This document shows positions 20,573 through 32,099 of a stretch of 64,000 nucleotides of DNA, piece after piece. The DNA is from Mesocentrotus franciscanus (taxonomy: Eukaryota; Echinodermata; Echinoidea; Camarodonta; Strongylocentrotidae). The notes under the pieces are model-generated. The model was given only the letters and a program-made list of their open reading frames with translations. It ran no database searches and was not told the origin of the DNA. Made by a program: the position numbers and the translations under genes. How positions within the stretch are numbered: position 1 is the first letter of the stretch; the number at the start of each line of letters is the position of its first letter. The stretch covers positions 26,434,377-26,498,376 of the forward strand of contig CP137672.1 of NCBI GenBank assembly GCA_037976565.1. Direction: 5' to 3'.

Positions 20573-20744
20573 ATGATGCCGAAAGGAGAAGACACGGAGC
20601 CGCTACAGCTCCCGGTCATTGACAATGACTTCCTGGTTGCTCTACCCAAGAGAACTGAAGCCAGTGAAGGATCGAGTCCGCAACCTAACTCAGCCTCTGG
20701 TCGTTCGAATGGCTCTCCACGTCCCAGAGATGATCTTAATCAAA
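20573..20744 (+). CDS. Exon of LIAT1-like gene (candidate start)
   Basis: Two adjacent ATGs open MMPKGEDTEPLQLPVIDND then FLVALPKRTEASEGSSPQP, followed by a Ser/Pro/Asn-rich disordered stretch ending RPRDDLNQ. The exon gives 57 codons plus one base before the donor GTGCGT and splices in phase 1 to the acceptor TTTGCAG at 21491. The joined protein is 222 residues. Alternatively the AAAG at 20582-20585 could act as acceptor for an upstream exon such as 13149-13296, also in frame. Confidence 0.7.
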
Positions 20745-21492
20745 GTGCGTTCAAATCCTCTACGTTTAGACGATGTCGACTCTTGTACATGTACATGTAT
20801 ATGATATTATACTAGCTGTTGGTGTATCCTCAATATGGCGGTTTATAGCCCATCCATAAAAAAAAAACAATGTTCGTACTTGAGGGTGTCTTCTAGCCTG
20901 CGGCAACGCAGCCATCCCCTCCCCTTTTTCGTTGTTTTTTGTTGTTGTTGTCATTTCCCCATTCGTATATTTTCAACCATTGATATCTGTGTCGAGAAAA
21001 AAAATGCGTACATCCGCATTGGTATTTCATATCAGTCGCCGATGTTTTCAAGCTTGAATATACATGCATAATGATACTTTGCCTTAACAAAAACAATTGT
21101 TTAATAATCGTATTGCATGAAAAGTTGATACTTTTCTGAATAAATGTATATTTCTTGTTTAAATATTAATTTATCCTCGCTAGATTGAATAATTGTGATG
21201 CATTCTCATATGACGTATCTCTCTGCGGTACCTTGTAAAATGACTTTTACATTCGCTTCCTAAAATAACTTCCGTCTTGATATGAAGTCAAGACACCACA
21301 ATATACACGTGTTCACTTATAAGTTCAATTCATTTCATGGTGTTATGTAATTTGTGTAAATTCAGATAATTCGTCATGACAGAGAGTTATAATTGTAAAT
21401 GTTTGACGCTTAAAGGCAGTTGCTCAAATTTTTTAAAGCTTCTTTTAAAGTAGATGTGTAACTTTTCTTTACATCTTATTTTTTATTTGCAG

Positions 21493-21989
21493 ATCGAAAT
21501 CGGATAACGCCAGACAACCGCGTCAATAAGAAAAACGGTTCACTTTCGCGCCCTTCACAATCAAACATCAGCAAGTCTCTCTCTTCGGTGTCCATCGGAA
21601 CTCGGAAGAGCATCAGCAGCAGCGGTTCGGACATCCGAACGCAGAACGAATACCTGGAGAAATGCGTCTCGGACATTTTTGAGAGGCAACGGCAACCTTC
21701 GGCGCTGTCCGTGCAAAGGAGTGGCAGCGGGAGCTCACGAGCGACCACCGAAGATGGTCGGGGATCTTCGGAACTGGAGAACGAGGTCGATAGCGTTTCG
21801 GCAACCCTCGACGAGTGTTTGAGATGGGATAATCCGTGCTCGAATCCCGAGGATGAAAAAGAGAGGATCAGAATTTACAAGGTGAATCGAAGGAAAAGAT
21901 ATCTGATGGATATTGTGAAGCAGAGACGGGATAAGGAGGGTGTTCTGAAATTCGCTGTGGAACTTGCGTCCCTTGATCCGGGAAGTTAG
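21493..21989 (+). CDS. Terminal exon, LIAT1-like protein (ligand of ATE1)
   Basis: Encodes NRNRITPDNRVNKKNGS, then about 80 Ser-rich residues predicted disordered, then a conserved-looking block LDECLRWDNPCSNPEDEKE followed by RIRIYKVNRRKRYLMD. The stop TAG is at 21987-21989. The SLRW-acidic-RIxxYKxNRRKRY arrangement is how I recall the LIAT1 family, which binds the arginyltransferase ATE1 in the N-degron pathway. This assignment is from memory and uncertain, whereas coding status is well supported (133-codon open frame, clean acceptor, phase match, protein-like composition). It is more GC-rich than its flanks. Candidate poly(A) signals lie at 22841 and 25048. Confidence 0.8.
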
Positions 21990-23572
21990 TAGAAGATTCG
22001 CCCGCAGTTATTGTACTGTAAAGCACAATCAATCGATGCAATGTCTTCCGTGAAATTACAAAATTCATTTATTTATTATTATTATTTTATTTTTTGGCGT
22101 CTTGAAGTGACATTTAGACTAAGGAAGAGTAGATAAATGAAAGCCTACATGTTGCAAGTGAAAATATGAAAGAATAGCTGGAACTTAATGGAATTATAAA
22201 AATATTCCATTATTCAGTAACGCTTCAACTACATAAATTCTGGAAGGCTCTCATCCACGTGACCGATAGCCCATTAGGCAGTCATGTCGTTCTTGCAGGC
22301 TTTTCTGAAACGTTTTATGTTGGTTCAAAAGGCCGACAGCCCATAAGACAGACACTCCACAAGACTGAGAGCCCACAAAGCCGACAGGCTACATGTATGA
22401 GACAGATACGTAGGTCTCATTGGCCTTTTCTGAGGGTTCATGATACCAAGGCTATGTGGCACGTGGGATGTCGGTCTCATGAGCTGTCTGTCCTGTGGGA
22501 TGTCCCGATTCTGGAATATTCTGTTCTTGAAACAAGCGTAGTGGTTTGAAGAAAATGATTTAAAGCTTGTAGATCAAAGAGTTTGATGGTATATTTGTTT
22601 GGAAGGTAACGGATGGATGTTATATTCATTTCTGTGACGTCTTGGCTTGTGTGTGTGTGTGTTTACTTTTTCCGCCGAGAAATAAGCGTATTTTGCTGTG
22701 AAAAGTGCCAATGTATTTCTTCAATCAAATTTGAAATAACATCGATAAAGTATTTATTCAGGATTTTATGATAGATATATATTCTATGTATTGTACACAT
22801 GAAGAACGAGAAGGGGAAAGAATAGTTAAGTAGTGTTTTTAATAAAAATAGATGCATGTTTTTATCCCATATCGGTACAAATCAGTGCCCTTGCAGGTGC
22901 AAAATAGTGTCTTTTAGGGCTCAACCTTGAAGGCCCCGCCCCATTCGCTCCTTCTCGTTTGAGGTTTCCTCCCAGGCAAATTTGCACCTATTTCCAGATT
23001 TAAATTGGCATCCTAATTTAGGTATACTTCTGTTGTACCGCTTTGGATGTAACTTTGAACCTTTATTTCAATGCCTTCTCGGAGTTTAACATTTATGCAA
23101 ACGAGTTATGCACGATTTGCTAGTAGTTTGCCAATAACAAGTAGTACAATATACATTTCCCTGTAGCCATGTAATTTATGCTCTATATAATTGTTACATG
23201 TTGTGTTGCAGAAGCAAAGCAGACACTTCTCACTCTTGTTTTAACATGCTCATGTATATTTTGTCTGTTTTATCATTTTATGTTGCCTGAAATGTTGACG
23301 TTTTGTTTGAATGTGCAATACTAAACCACCTTGAAATGTACCGTTTGAAATTTATGTTTAAACAAATGTTTATCCCATATCCAAGCTCATATAGTTTTTT
23401 CAGTTTATTCATCCATTCTTAAAATATTACTTCCGCACAAACATAAATTATGAAGAGGAAGAGAATTTCGTACAAATATGGTTTACAACGTTCTTATTTA
23501 TTGTCCATGCAAAGCAGTGGAGATTCGTGTTGTTTGTAAGGTATAGTTGCAGAACCTCCGCGAAAACTGGTA
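21990..23572. other. Probable 3' UTR and intergenic DNA with a short repeat block
   Basis: No further coding exon seen. Around 22255-22520, blocks such as GGCCGACAGCCCATAAGACA and AGCCCACAAAGCCGACAGGC repeat with variation and the inverse form GTCGGTCTCATGAGCTGTC, suggesting a diverged repeat. A TG run occurs at about 22650. Confidence 0.4.
22841..22846 (+). terminator. Candidate proximal polyadenylation signal, LIAT1-like gene
   Basis: AATAAA about 850 bp after the stop codon. Use is inferred from position only. Confidence 0.3.
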
Positions 23573-23893
23573 GGCATTATGTAATCAGTCGTCGATGCTT
23601 GTTTCTAAAAATAGCCACAACGTAATGTAGCTAATTTGCATTCGTTTGCAAACAGTGCCGTGTGTATCAGGTAAAGTTAGGGTTTGGGTTGTGGCTACTT
23701 TTTTAAAACATACACTCAAACCTGTCTATTAAAGCCACCCAAGGGAAACAGGAAAACGTGGCCACTGTAGACAGGTGGCCTTTCTAGGCAGGTTCTACAA
23801 CACACATTTCTTACTCGAGGGAGACAAAACACATGGCCACTATAGACAGGTGGACAGATTTGACTATACCTTTACGACTGATTAAATAATGCC
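23573..23893. mobile_element. MITE, 321 bp, GGCATTATTTAATCAGTCGT ends, with nested insertion
   Basis: The first 20 bp and the inverse of the last 20 bp differ at one position. After AAAATAGCCACAACGTAATG comes a short body and then a nested copy of the 'GGTGGTCTTTATA' repeat family (23716-23870). A related, more damaged copy is at 58270-58456. Confidence 0.8.
23716..23870. repeat. Dispersed 'GGTGGTCTTTATA' repeat, nested copy
   Basis: Contains CAAACCTGTCTATTAAAGCC, GTAGACAGGTGGCCTTTCTA and a second TATAGACAGGTGG block, the same arrangement of inverted and direct CCTGTCTATA/GGTGGCC motifs as in the copies near ARPC3. Confidence 0.6.
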
Positions 23894-24722
23894 TAAGTAC
23901 CACGATAACTGGTCGCTCGTGGTGCAGCGCCCTCTATCATAGATGTGAAGGTACAAATTGTTCTTTGAAACTTCAAAGGCACGTACTGCTGTATCAATTT
24001 ATCTCCGTTCGTTTCATTTCCTTTGGAGTTAACGAGGTATATTTTTTATCTATGTATTTGTATTTATGTAATTTCAATTCTTAATTCTATAGTACCATGT
24101 TATGAAACGATGTTGTCAAATACATGGAGATGGTCTGGGCTTTTTTTCGTATAAAGTTGAAACGTGAACTACATGGGCGTAAATGTATAACGTGTATTTG
24201 AGAATGTGATGATTTCCGTTTAAATCTTTAGAATTAAACAGGAAATTATTGTTTTTCAATTTTATGGGATAATATTAACGCAGCGTTATATGTGATATTT
24301 CAGTTTTTACGTTTGTATTATATCCACGAATATGCAACCTGTGTTGTGATGATGTTGCATATTTGTAGAGCAAACTCATACAGCATTTATTAACGAACGC
24401 CACCCCCCATCTCTCTCTCTCTCCCTCTCTCGGATTTTGTTTGGCCTCTCATTAATAGGAAGAAGTTTTATTTGTGAATGTAATAATGCCATGTATACTT
24501 CGATTTTCTGTAAGAATTTCATTACGTTTGATATTTATTTAACATGAAATCTTTCCCTTTCTCTCTCAAGTTCACTTTGTTGAATAAGCAACAGCAATTA
24601 ATTGTTCCGAAAAGATGGCTCTGCTCTAGAAAGGGTGTAGCTCCATCTCCGGTAAACCATGACCAGTTTCTTGGTTACTGATCTCAGAGTCCGTACAGTA
24701 CCTGTAGTCCCTGTCTCTGTCG

Positions 24723-24738
24723 CGCCCCTCTCTCTCTC

Positions 24739-24774
<36 letters not shown>

Positions 24775-24776
24775 GT
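24723..24776 (+). repeat. CT dinucleotide microsatellite
   Basis: CT/CTC run interrupted once by CCC. A shorter CT run lies at about 24407-24432. Confidence 0.9.
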
Positions 24777-25047
24777 TATCATGTGTTTATATTATACAGT
24801 GAATACCTACCTCTACCTCTGCCCTTTTTTTAAATCCCACGTTGGGGTATCTTTTATATTATGTCTTACAATAAGTCAAATTGTAGTTGTAGGTACATGT
24901 AGAAACTGGCATCGGAGTTCCTCTTTTTTTTCTACCTTGCAATTTGTACAATGTTCAAATTGATGTGCATTTACGTAATCAATTATCCATGCAAAGTTCA
25001 TTGTATATGAAATGAAAAGCAGTTTTGGTGTACGCTGCACAATGCTG

Positions 25048-25053
25048 AATAAA
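25048..25053 (+). terminator. Candidate distal polyadenylation signal (+)
   Basis: AATAAA, facing a minus-strand AATAAA at 25101-25106. The pair could mark the convergent 3' ends of the LIAT1-like gene and the minus-strand gene to the right. Inference from position. Confidence 0.25.
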
Positions 25054-25100
25054 TGCTACAATGTGTCATGAATAATTTGCAAAGACTGTAGTTTTCATCG

Positions 25101-25106
25101 TTTATT
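25101..25106 (-). terminator. Candidate polyadenylation signal (-)
   Basis: TTTATT on the plus strand is AATAAA on the minus strand. If used by the gene ending at 27896 it would give a ~2.8 kb 3' UTR. Closer signals may exist. Confidence 0.2.
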
Positions 25107-25109
25107 ATT

Positions 25110-26590
25110 TGTTTTCATCACAAACAAATATTTACAATCTGCAGCATGAGACACACGGTTCATCCCGTCAAAAATTTATCATAACATGGAAAAACACAAT
25201 CATCACGATCACGTACAGTACACACTAAATACTGAAAAATTGTATTTACATTATAATACACAATAAAGATGCAAAATCTATTGCGAATGTATAGAAAATA
25301 CAGACTATATCTATCTCTAACTTACTCCTTTTCTTTGAAATTTGGGAATCTCCTATAATCATATGAATGATAAAATAAAACGATTGTAAAGACATTTCGA
25401 AAAATCAACTTTTAAGCCCATTTCATTAGGGTATTGAAATTACCCTAAGTTGGTTATCCGAAAGTCTTTGCGACCATGCTGAAATAAACATTGCTAAATG
25501 GAATATAATTTTTGACTCAAAATATCAGCCCGAGGGTTGAGGAGGGGAGGGGGTGATAATTGTAATGATATATAAATCAAGCCAATTTTGTGTCTCGGGT
25601 AAATCCTTTTTCAAACTAATGAGGAATTAACCTCTTCAAATATGAATGATTCTGTATGTTTTACATTTTCAATTTAGGCAGTGATGTTTTCTAACTATAA
25701 TAAATTATTTGTTCAAAAGATTACCAAGACTTTCTCCTAGAGATTCAATAATCATCAAAGTCTATGTTGGGGACGAACTAAGATATATGCTGTTGTAGTC
25801 GAGTGATTTTAACAATTGACTGGAAATGTGAAGGTCCAGGCCAAGGAGTGGGTACTAGACCTTTGGTACGATATTACTCAATATTTTCCAGTCTCCACCC
25901 AAGAATTCAATAGGTACCGGAAAGACGAGATTCCTTGAACTATGTGAGCACCGAAATCGGTAGCCTGGAGCCGGAGAACATTGGAGCACCTTGGGTATCT
26001 TGCGGGGTGATTATGTGCGCTATAAACAAATGTCCAATATAATTGTTATTTATGATATCATACCAGAGCCATGTACTTGTTATTCATATCTCGTTCTAAT
26101 ATGATATTTATGGAATATGGAATGGATTAATATTTCCTCTCTTTGGATGAACCGAGAATGTTTGAGCATACAAAGGAATGTCTCCATCTTTGTTTCATAC
26201 TTGAGTACAGGATGAATTTAGATTTTCAGAAGCACTCCTTTGAGTGTGAAATAAATATCTTCACACTAAGGTTTATTTCATATTCTTTGTTTTCAAAAGA
26301 AAAAAAGTCTACATGATAATTTCAGGAATCGAGTGCATAAAAAGTTGCGATTAAACGTAACTGAATTGTCTCGACTTTCAACAAATCAGAATCGTGCATA
26401 TCGGACTTGGGTGTGAATTTTCTTTCTTTAGTTTCGTTAAATCGTAACTTTTTATGCAATTGGTCCTAGAAAACCACAATTATGGCAAACTAATTCAAGG
26501 AAAAAATAACACTAATCACCATCGAAGGAGGGTTTACGCTTATGGGGGAAAGTATAATTCCGTGTCAGAACATCATTTTGTATCACACCT
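25110..26590. other. AT-rich stretch, no gene seen
   Basis: No supported coding exon on either strand. It may be 3' UTR of the minus-strand gene or intergenic DNA. Confidence 0.35.
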
Positions 26591-26701
26591 GGGCCCCGTC
26601 TTATAACAATCGCAAGTCCTCTAATTAATCGCAAGTTTGCAGTCTCGTATCTCTTATGTACATAGTTGTGATTGATATCAACTCTTTTAAAGACGGGGCC
26701 C
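26591..26701. mobile_element. Short MITE with GGGCCCCGTCTT ends
   Basis: GGGCCCCGTCTT at 26591 and AAGACGGGGCCC ending at 26701 are inverse copies. The 111-bp element contains repeated TAATCGCAAGT. Its end pattern resembles the MITE at 50764-50929. Confidence 0.7.
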
Positions 26702-27199
26702 TGATCTCGTGAATTAAATACACTTTTTCAATTTGTTCACATACACATGAAAGTAATTATTATTAGTTATTAATTTTTCTTAGGATTTAAGGAAAACATC
26801 CCTGAAAGTTTCAGAAAAACAAGGTTTACTACTTTGGGAAAAATGAACAAAATGAAATATAAATTTAATTGGGATATACATTCAGTTAATTAGTATATAG
26901 ACATAAAATAGTTCCAAGCCAAGAAATTTAAAAAGCAGATGGGGATTTTCAAATAAACTAACGTTTGCAATGGATTATAATCAGCCAACAAAGTACAAAG
27001 AAAAAACAAACAATTGAATCTCAATGCTGAAAAAAGGTAATCATGATCTTAAAATATGAAGGTATACATTGATATGATGGCATTAACAATTAAAAGTGAT
27101 TTAGCTTAATAAAAACCCGATGACCCGATATATTGCCCATGACAAAATAAAAATTGCATAATTCATTGAAGCTAAACGTATACATTATAATCAAACCTA

Positions 27200-27424
27200 C
27201 TTCAGTGGTAATCTGTATATAAAGACCACGTGTACTTTGACGATCTCATTTTCCTCCGGACTGTATTTATCTTGGAATCTATATTCTCGGGAACCTGTAT
27301 CGGAAGGCCACATATTGATGTGTATAGAAAGATCACATAGTGACCTGTATAAGCCTATAGACAGATCACCTGCCTATAAAGATCGTTTTCCCCTTGAGTG
27401 GTTTTTATATACAGGTTTCACTCA
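27200..27424. repeat. Dispersed 'GGTGGTCTTTATA' repeat, copy 4
   Basis: Contains AATCTGTATATAAAGACCAC near the left end and GAGTGGTTTTTATATACAGG near the right end, roughly inverse to each other, with inner CCTGTATAAGCCTATAGACA motifs. Confidence 0.6.
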
Positions 27425-27895
27425 ATCATCATTCTAATCTATGAGTCATAACAATGCACTCCTTATTTCAGAACACCAGGGACATCAGTCATCCTGCATT
27501 GATAATAGCTATGTTCCTTTACCTATTCCAGAATGTCCAATCAATATGATCAAAATTCCTCAAACATCGTATCAGTCATTCTTTCTATTTCATTAATTTG
27601 ACCAATGCTTCGGATGTGTCAACTCTCCTTTAAGTGGAAGAAAAACGGTATCTTTTCATGATTATTTCACATCGCTGTAATATCCCTGATGTTGGCTGGA
27701 TACACGAACATTCAAGAATACGAATGGATGCGGTTCGGTCAAGTCTCCGTCGATTCACACATCCAACGTTCGAGCAAGCGACGGTGTATAACTTCACTCC
27801 ATGAAAGAAAAGACCTGCTACAATAATCATAACGTCCACCATGATAATATGGAAATGTTTCATTACCATGCCAACATACACGTCGTACGCCTGGA

Positions 27896-28429
27896 TCAAT
27901 TCACTTGCATGAATTTGACTGACACAAAGTCCCTGGCCTCCATTTTGACGCCGACCTTGTACCATTTTATCGTCTTCTCGTCATGGTGATCGACCTCGCT
28001 GACGAATGTCTCCTTCACCGCCTGGGGGAAGACGAACACCTTGGTGGAGTACTGCTTGGGGTTTGGGGCGTTGAGTCGGATGTACACGGTCTCCCTGTAC
28101 CGGCGGCGGCGGTACGAGCTGTTGATGTAGCACTGCGTGAAAGTGCTGTAGTACCGACCGGGGTTGGTCTGACCGGGTACGAGTCGGACTTCGTCACGGT
28201 AACGTCGGGGGTTCTCGATGTCGTACCGCATGCCGTCGCGGTATTCCTGATGCGCGGGGATACGCGAGACGGTGACGGACTCGGAGTACTCGGGGTTCTT
28301 GGGTTGCCGATGTAAGGACTGGATGTCGTCGGAAAGTTGTTCGGTGTCGTCGTAGTGGTGAAGGTGGCCGTTACCGTTTCGGTACCCCGAGTGGAGCCGG
28401 CTGGCAGGCACCTCTGTCTCTGTTACCTC
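27896..28429 (-). CDS. Terminal exon of an unrecognised minus-strand gene (177 codons)
   Basis: Read from 28429: after the acceptor TTCATCATGCAG comes EVTETEVPASRLHSGYRNG, a His/Asp/Gln/Arg-rich probably disordered part, then a Tyr/Arg-rich part (NPGRYYSTFTQCYINSSYRR) and a more ordered stretch (YIRLNAPNPKQYSTKVFVF ... EKTIKWYKVGVKMEARDF), ending at TGA 27896-27898. Coding status is strong: GC- and CpG-rich over exactly this interval, a long open frame and a good acceptor in phase 0. No transmembrane segment, signal peptide or catalytic motif is visible, and I do not recognise the family. The first exon may be 52661-53437, whose donor is also phase 0. The plus-strand frame over the same bases is its shadow. 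Confidence 0.75.
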   Translation of the reverse strand, partial: EVTETEVPASRLHSGYRNGNGHLHHYDDTEQLSDDIQSLHRQPKNPEYSESVTVSRIPAHQEYRDGMRYDIENPRRYRDEVRLVPGQTNPGRYYSTFTQCYINSSYRRRRYRETVYIRLNAPNPKQYSTKVFVFPQAVKETFVSEVDHHDEKTIKWYKVGVKMEARDFVSVKFMQVN

Positions 28430-28499
28430 CTGCATGATGAATGAGAACAAAATGTGGAAGATCGAATTTAATAACGAGATCATTACGATGCGAATCGTG

Positions 28500-29490
28500 A
28501 AACCATAAAAGATAGAAAATTAAAGACCCGAGGCTTTATACAAGCGCTTCCCTGTTATGTCACTTTTTCGTGCCAAGGAAATATGGCAAATATATCTTTT
28601 CCTTCTTTATTCTTCAAAATATACTAACAACGTACAAATAAGCTCACATAATAAACTTATTTCTTTATTTGTCCGTATCCTCGTCATATGGACCAAATTA
28701 GTGCGGAATTGTGGTGTTTTGGGTAGAAACGTGATGGGGTAGAAACGTGATGGAGGAGGAAAACAATGAACCATATTTATTTTTGTAAGAGCGATAATTT
28801 GACGATGGATGCGGACAGTCTCTATATATAGTCCAATGTTATACAGTGACAATGAAGCTAGTTGTTTTTACACCGTGAGTTTGATAAAGCAGTGGAAGTG
28901 AGAGAACAACCCCAGTAATGGTCTTCAAAGATGATATCAAATAGAAGTTCAATAAAACTCGATACTAAAAATGTAATGTCCTTTGAACATAACATGATGG
29001 TGGGGAAGTCATGTAGCTTTCTGCTTTCTCTCTCTCTCTCTCTTATTCTACTTCTCAAGCAAAGGATGGTTATACCATCATGGTCCATGGTTATAACATA
29101 TGATTCTCTTTATGAGGCTTACTATGACAATGTTAAAGACAATAACAACATAGGCTAATTCAATTATCGGCATTATAGATTTCTATACACAGATCAATAT
29201 AATTCAGAGAAACACAACCCAACATCTATCCTTGAAAAATGAACATGTAATTACAATGTAAATACATGTACATCAATATATTTGCAGAAAACAATTAAGA
29301 GACAAAGAATGTGGTTGGCAAGCACTCAAAGAAACATAACTGTACATAAGTATAAATATACCACGAACGCTTGTTTTCAGGTTATACAAATAATGTTTGG
29401 TAACATTGATAGTAGTCGTTGTTGTAGAGTGGTGCTGGTACTGAGGGTAGAGGGTACTAAAACACATGGCAGATGGTTCGGTGGTGTGTG
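28500..29490. other. Non-coding stretch, probable intron
   Basis: Short unconvincing frames only. Includes a short CT run at about 29030-29043. If the minus-strand exons at 27896 and 52661 belong together, this is intron. Confidence 0.35.
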
Positions 29491-29493
29491 TGC

Positions 29494-29530
29494 GGGGGGG
29501 GGGGGTTGAGGCGGGGAGGCGGGAGGCGGG
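29494..29530 (+). other. G-rich run, quadruplex candidate
   Basis: A run of about 12 G is followed by GGCGGGG, GGCGGG and GGCGGG, giving four or more G-tracts with short loops on the plus strand. It is followed by GTGCCCCTGTTTTCCATGG and ATCTGC, similar to the end of the 17701-17880 repeat, so it may sit in a mobile-element remnant. Confidence 0.6.
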
Positions 29531-29699
29531 TGCCCCTGTTTTCCATGGATCTGCAACCTTAATTATTTTTTTATTACACACATTTCCTCGACGAAACTGG
29601 AACAATAACGACATTAAGACACCAATTTCTCGCAGACGACATGAACGCATTCTCAAAATAAAATGATAATCAAAACCACGTTTGTCCACCTATGAAACG

Positions 29700-32060
29700 G
29701 AAAGCATTCTTTTAAACTAGAAATCGATCACGAAACCCATTTGGCACCAGAGTGGGAAAAGAATATTCCGCCAAGGATAAGTCAATAGACAATCTACAGA
29801 GAATAAAAGAATAGAGATAACTTTGTGGGTGTTTGTTTGTATTGTATTTTCTTTCAGTCAAACATAGAGACATCGAGACCTCGCACCGAATATAGACATC
29901 TTTCGGATTCGTCACTGTAATGAAAATAAGATGGTGTCGAGAAATATTTCCCGAGAGCTATTATCATTGTTACGAAAACAATCATTTTGGTTTAAGCAAT
30001 TTCTGTTCAGCATCGGAAACTCGAGAATTCGGCACTTTCATTAAAGTTGGAACATTTAAAAAGGAAATTAGCAACGTGTATTCTGAGAATGAACTCAAAT
30101 CCATCTGATAAATCACCAGTAATTAATGGGTAAAGAACTAATCATTAAAACAAATAAAAAATACTACATTGACAAAATGGTGAAGAATGAACTTCGTATA
30201 AAATATGCAGCTGCTTTATAAATAGCAACGGAGTGGATTACATCTTTATTTTTCTCGCAGTATTATCTCTCATTCACTATGCTCTCAACTTAAATATTGT
30301 TTTATTTTTATTTTTTTGAAAGAAATGTCAAACCTAAGTATCTCCGCCAATACAAGAGGTCACTAAAATAAACCAAACTACAATATATAGCTTTTGAGAT
30401 GTGTGTTGTAGGTCCATGGTTAAACTCATGCCGACCCCGGGGGTGTTCCGACTTTCGATTACGCCAGACAGGTCTGTGTGGAGGAGGTGAGTTTCATTTC
30501 CTGATTGACATTGAAGAATTAAAGACACTGCTCCTTCTAACAAGGATCGTCTGACGTCACAATAAGAGAACAAAGGAGGATGAAACAAGCAAAATGACGA
30601 CATGAGAAAGGAATTCTAGCTATGTGTGAAGTGAAATCTATCTCCGTTGTGTAAACAGTTTACTTTGCCTACCTATTTTGAGATGATAGACTTTTAGGGC
30701 ACGTACTCAAACAGCGTCAAAACTGTGTCGACGGAGGGGTGTTGCTGGACCAATTTGAATCGAGGGGGAGGGGGGGGGGATGTTGGACCTAATTAAAAGA
30801 TGAATTTTCACACAGGCAAATAGCAAGAAAAAACAAGTAAGAAAAACTGTAAGAAACAAAGACATCAACAACATTTGACAAGGCTCTTAAAATTCAAATT
30901 TTGCCTGTAGAAAATTCTGAAGGGTGCCCATGGTGACCCAAATGGAGCTGTGGGGGTCATGAAGGAGTTTCCCTTTTGAAGGATGATTGGAAAGGAATTG
31001 TTTCCTCTCTTTCCTGGTTGGATGCAAAATGCGTTTTACACGAATTTCAAGATGATACGGATTTATTTTGATAGAAACATGCCGCATGAGCGACTGTCGA
31101 CTTAAAACTCAAATTGGGATAATGGGATTCATTTCGGCAAATGCCTCCAGCGATGCTATATAATATAATTGTTAAATAAATAATTGTTAAATAAGGAGAC
31201 AGCATTTTTAAATTGTGGCATCTCTTTTGACATCAATATCCAACCCATATTATAGGGCCAACACCCTCCTCTCTCCGCCACCTATTTCTCTTTCTCTCTC
31301 TCTCTCTCTCCTCCCTCCCTTTTTCCTTCTGCCCCGTTTTTCTTATCTTTTCATTAACTCTCTCTTGAGCATCTTTGCTACTTTCCACCATGATCTTCAC
31401 CCGACTCTGAACTCTCCAGAGGAGCTTCAGAGGAAACGCCCACCGCCGTCAAAGGAACATTACTCCCTTCGCACTCGGTTATTCGTATACATTTTAAAGG
31501 GGGAGTTCCCCCTCAGTCTGGCATCAAATTCATTAGAATAAAATTTCAAACTGGTTCTTGAATTTTGATGACGTATTCTATATACTGGAGGACCTATAAC
31601 TTAGTATAAGAACATGTCTCAAACATATCGCACAGGTTCGAGAAAACATTAAAGAAGGGGTTTATATACATGAAAAACGATCTCAACTATTTTCGAAAAT
31701 CAACGCAAGGGCACTTTCAATATCTTATTGTATGTCCCATAGAAATCATGTTCGAATTACGTAAATTGTCGTGTTTGCACATTTCAATAGGTGACGCACA
31801 TTGCTACTAAAACTGACTTAGGTTGATTTTTCGAAAGTAGTTGCGATCGTTTTAAAGATAAAGACCAGTTCTTGTCATGCGATTGCATTGTGAAAGAAAC
31901 GTTGTGGAATCGATCAGAAAAGGTTGATCATCTAGCATATAAGTATTGGTATGTACTGCAAGGTTCTGGAATCATCAAAATAATAAGAAATTTGGCCCAA
32001 TCTTGGTTACAAGCACTGTACACAGAAAGATGTACATATGCCGACTACGCGACACGTGCG
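29700..32060. other. Non-coding stretch, no gene seen
   Basis: AT-rich with a G-rich stretch at about 30760-30780 and a CT-rich stretch at about 31285-31325. No supported exon. Confidence 0.35.
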
Positions 32061-32062
32061 TG

Positions 32063-32087
32063 ATATCTATCCGGTCCGGATAGATAT
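32063..32087. repeat. Perfect 12-bp-stem palindrome
   Basis: ATATCTATCCGG, one T, then CCGGATAGATAT. Exact inverted arms around a single central base. Confidence 0.9.
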
Positions 32088-32099
32088 AATTTACCAAAT

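Noticed and set aside
27983..28315. 110-codon plus-strand frame rich in Val/Gly/Asp
   Set aside because: It is the antisense shadow of the GC-rich exon at 27896-28429, which has a proper acceptor and stop.
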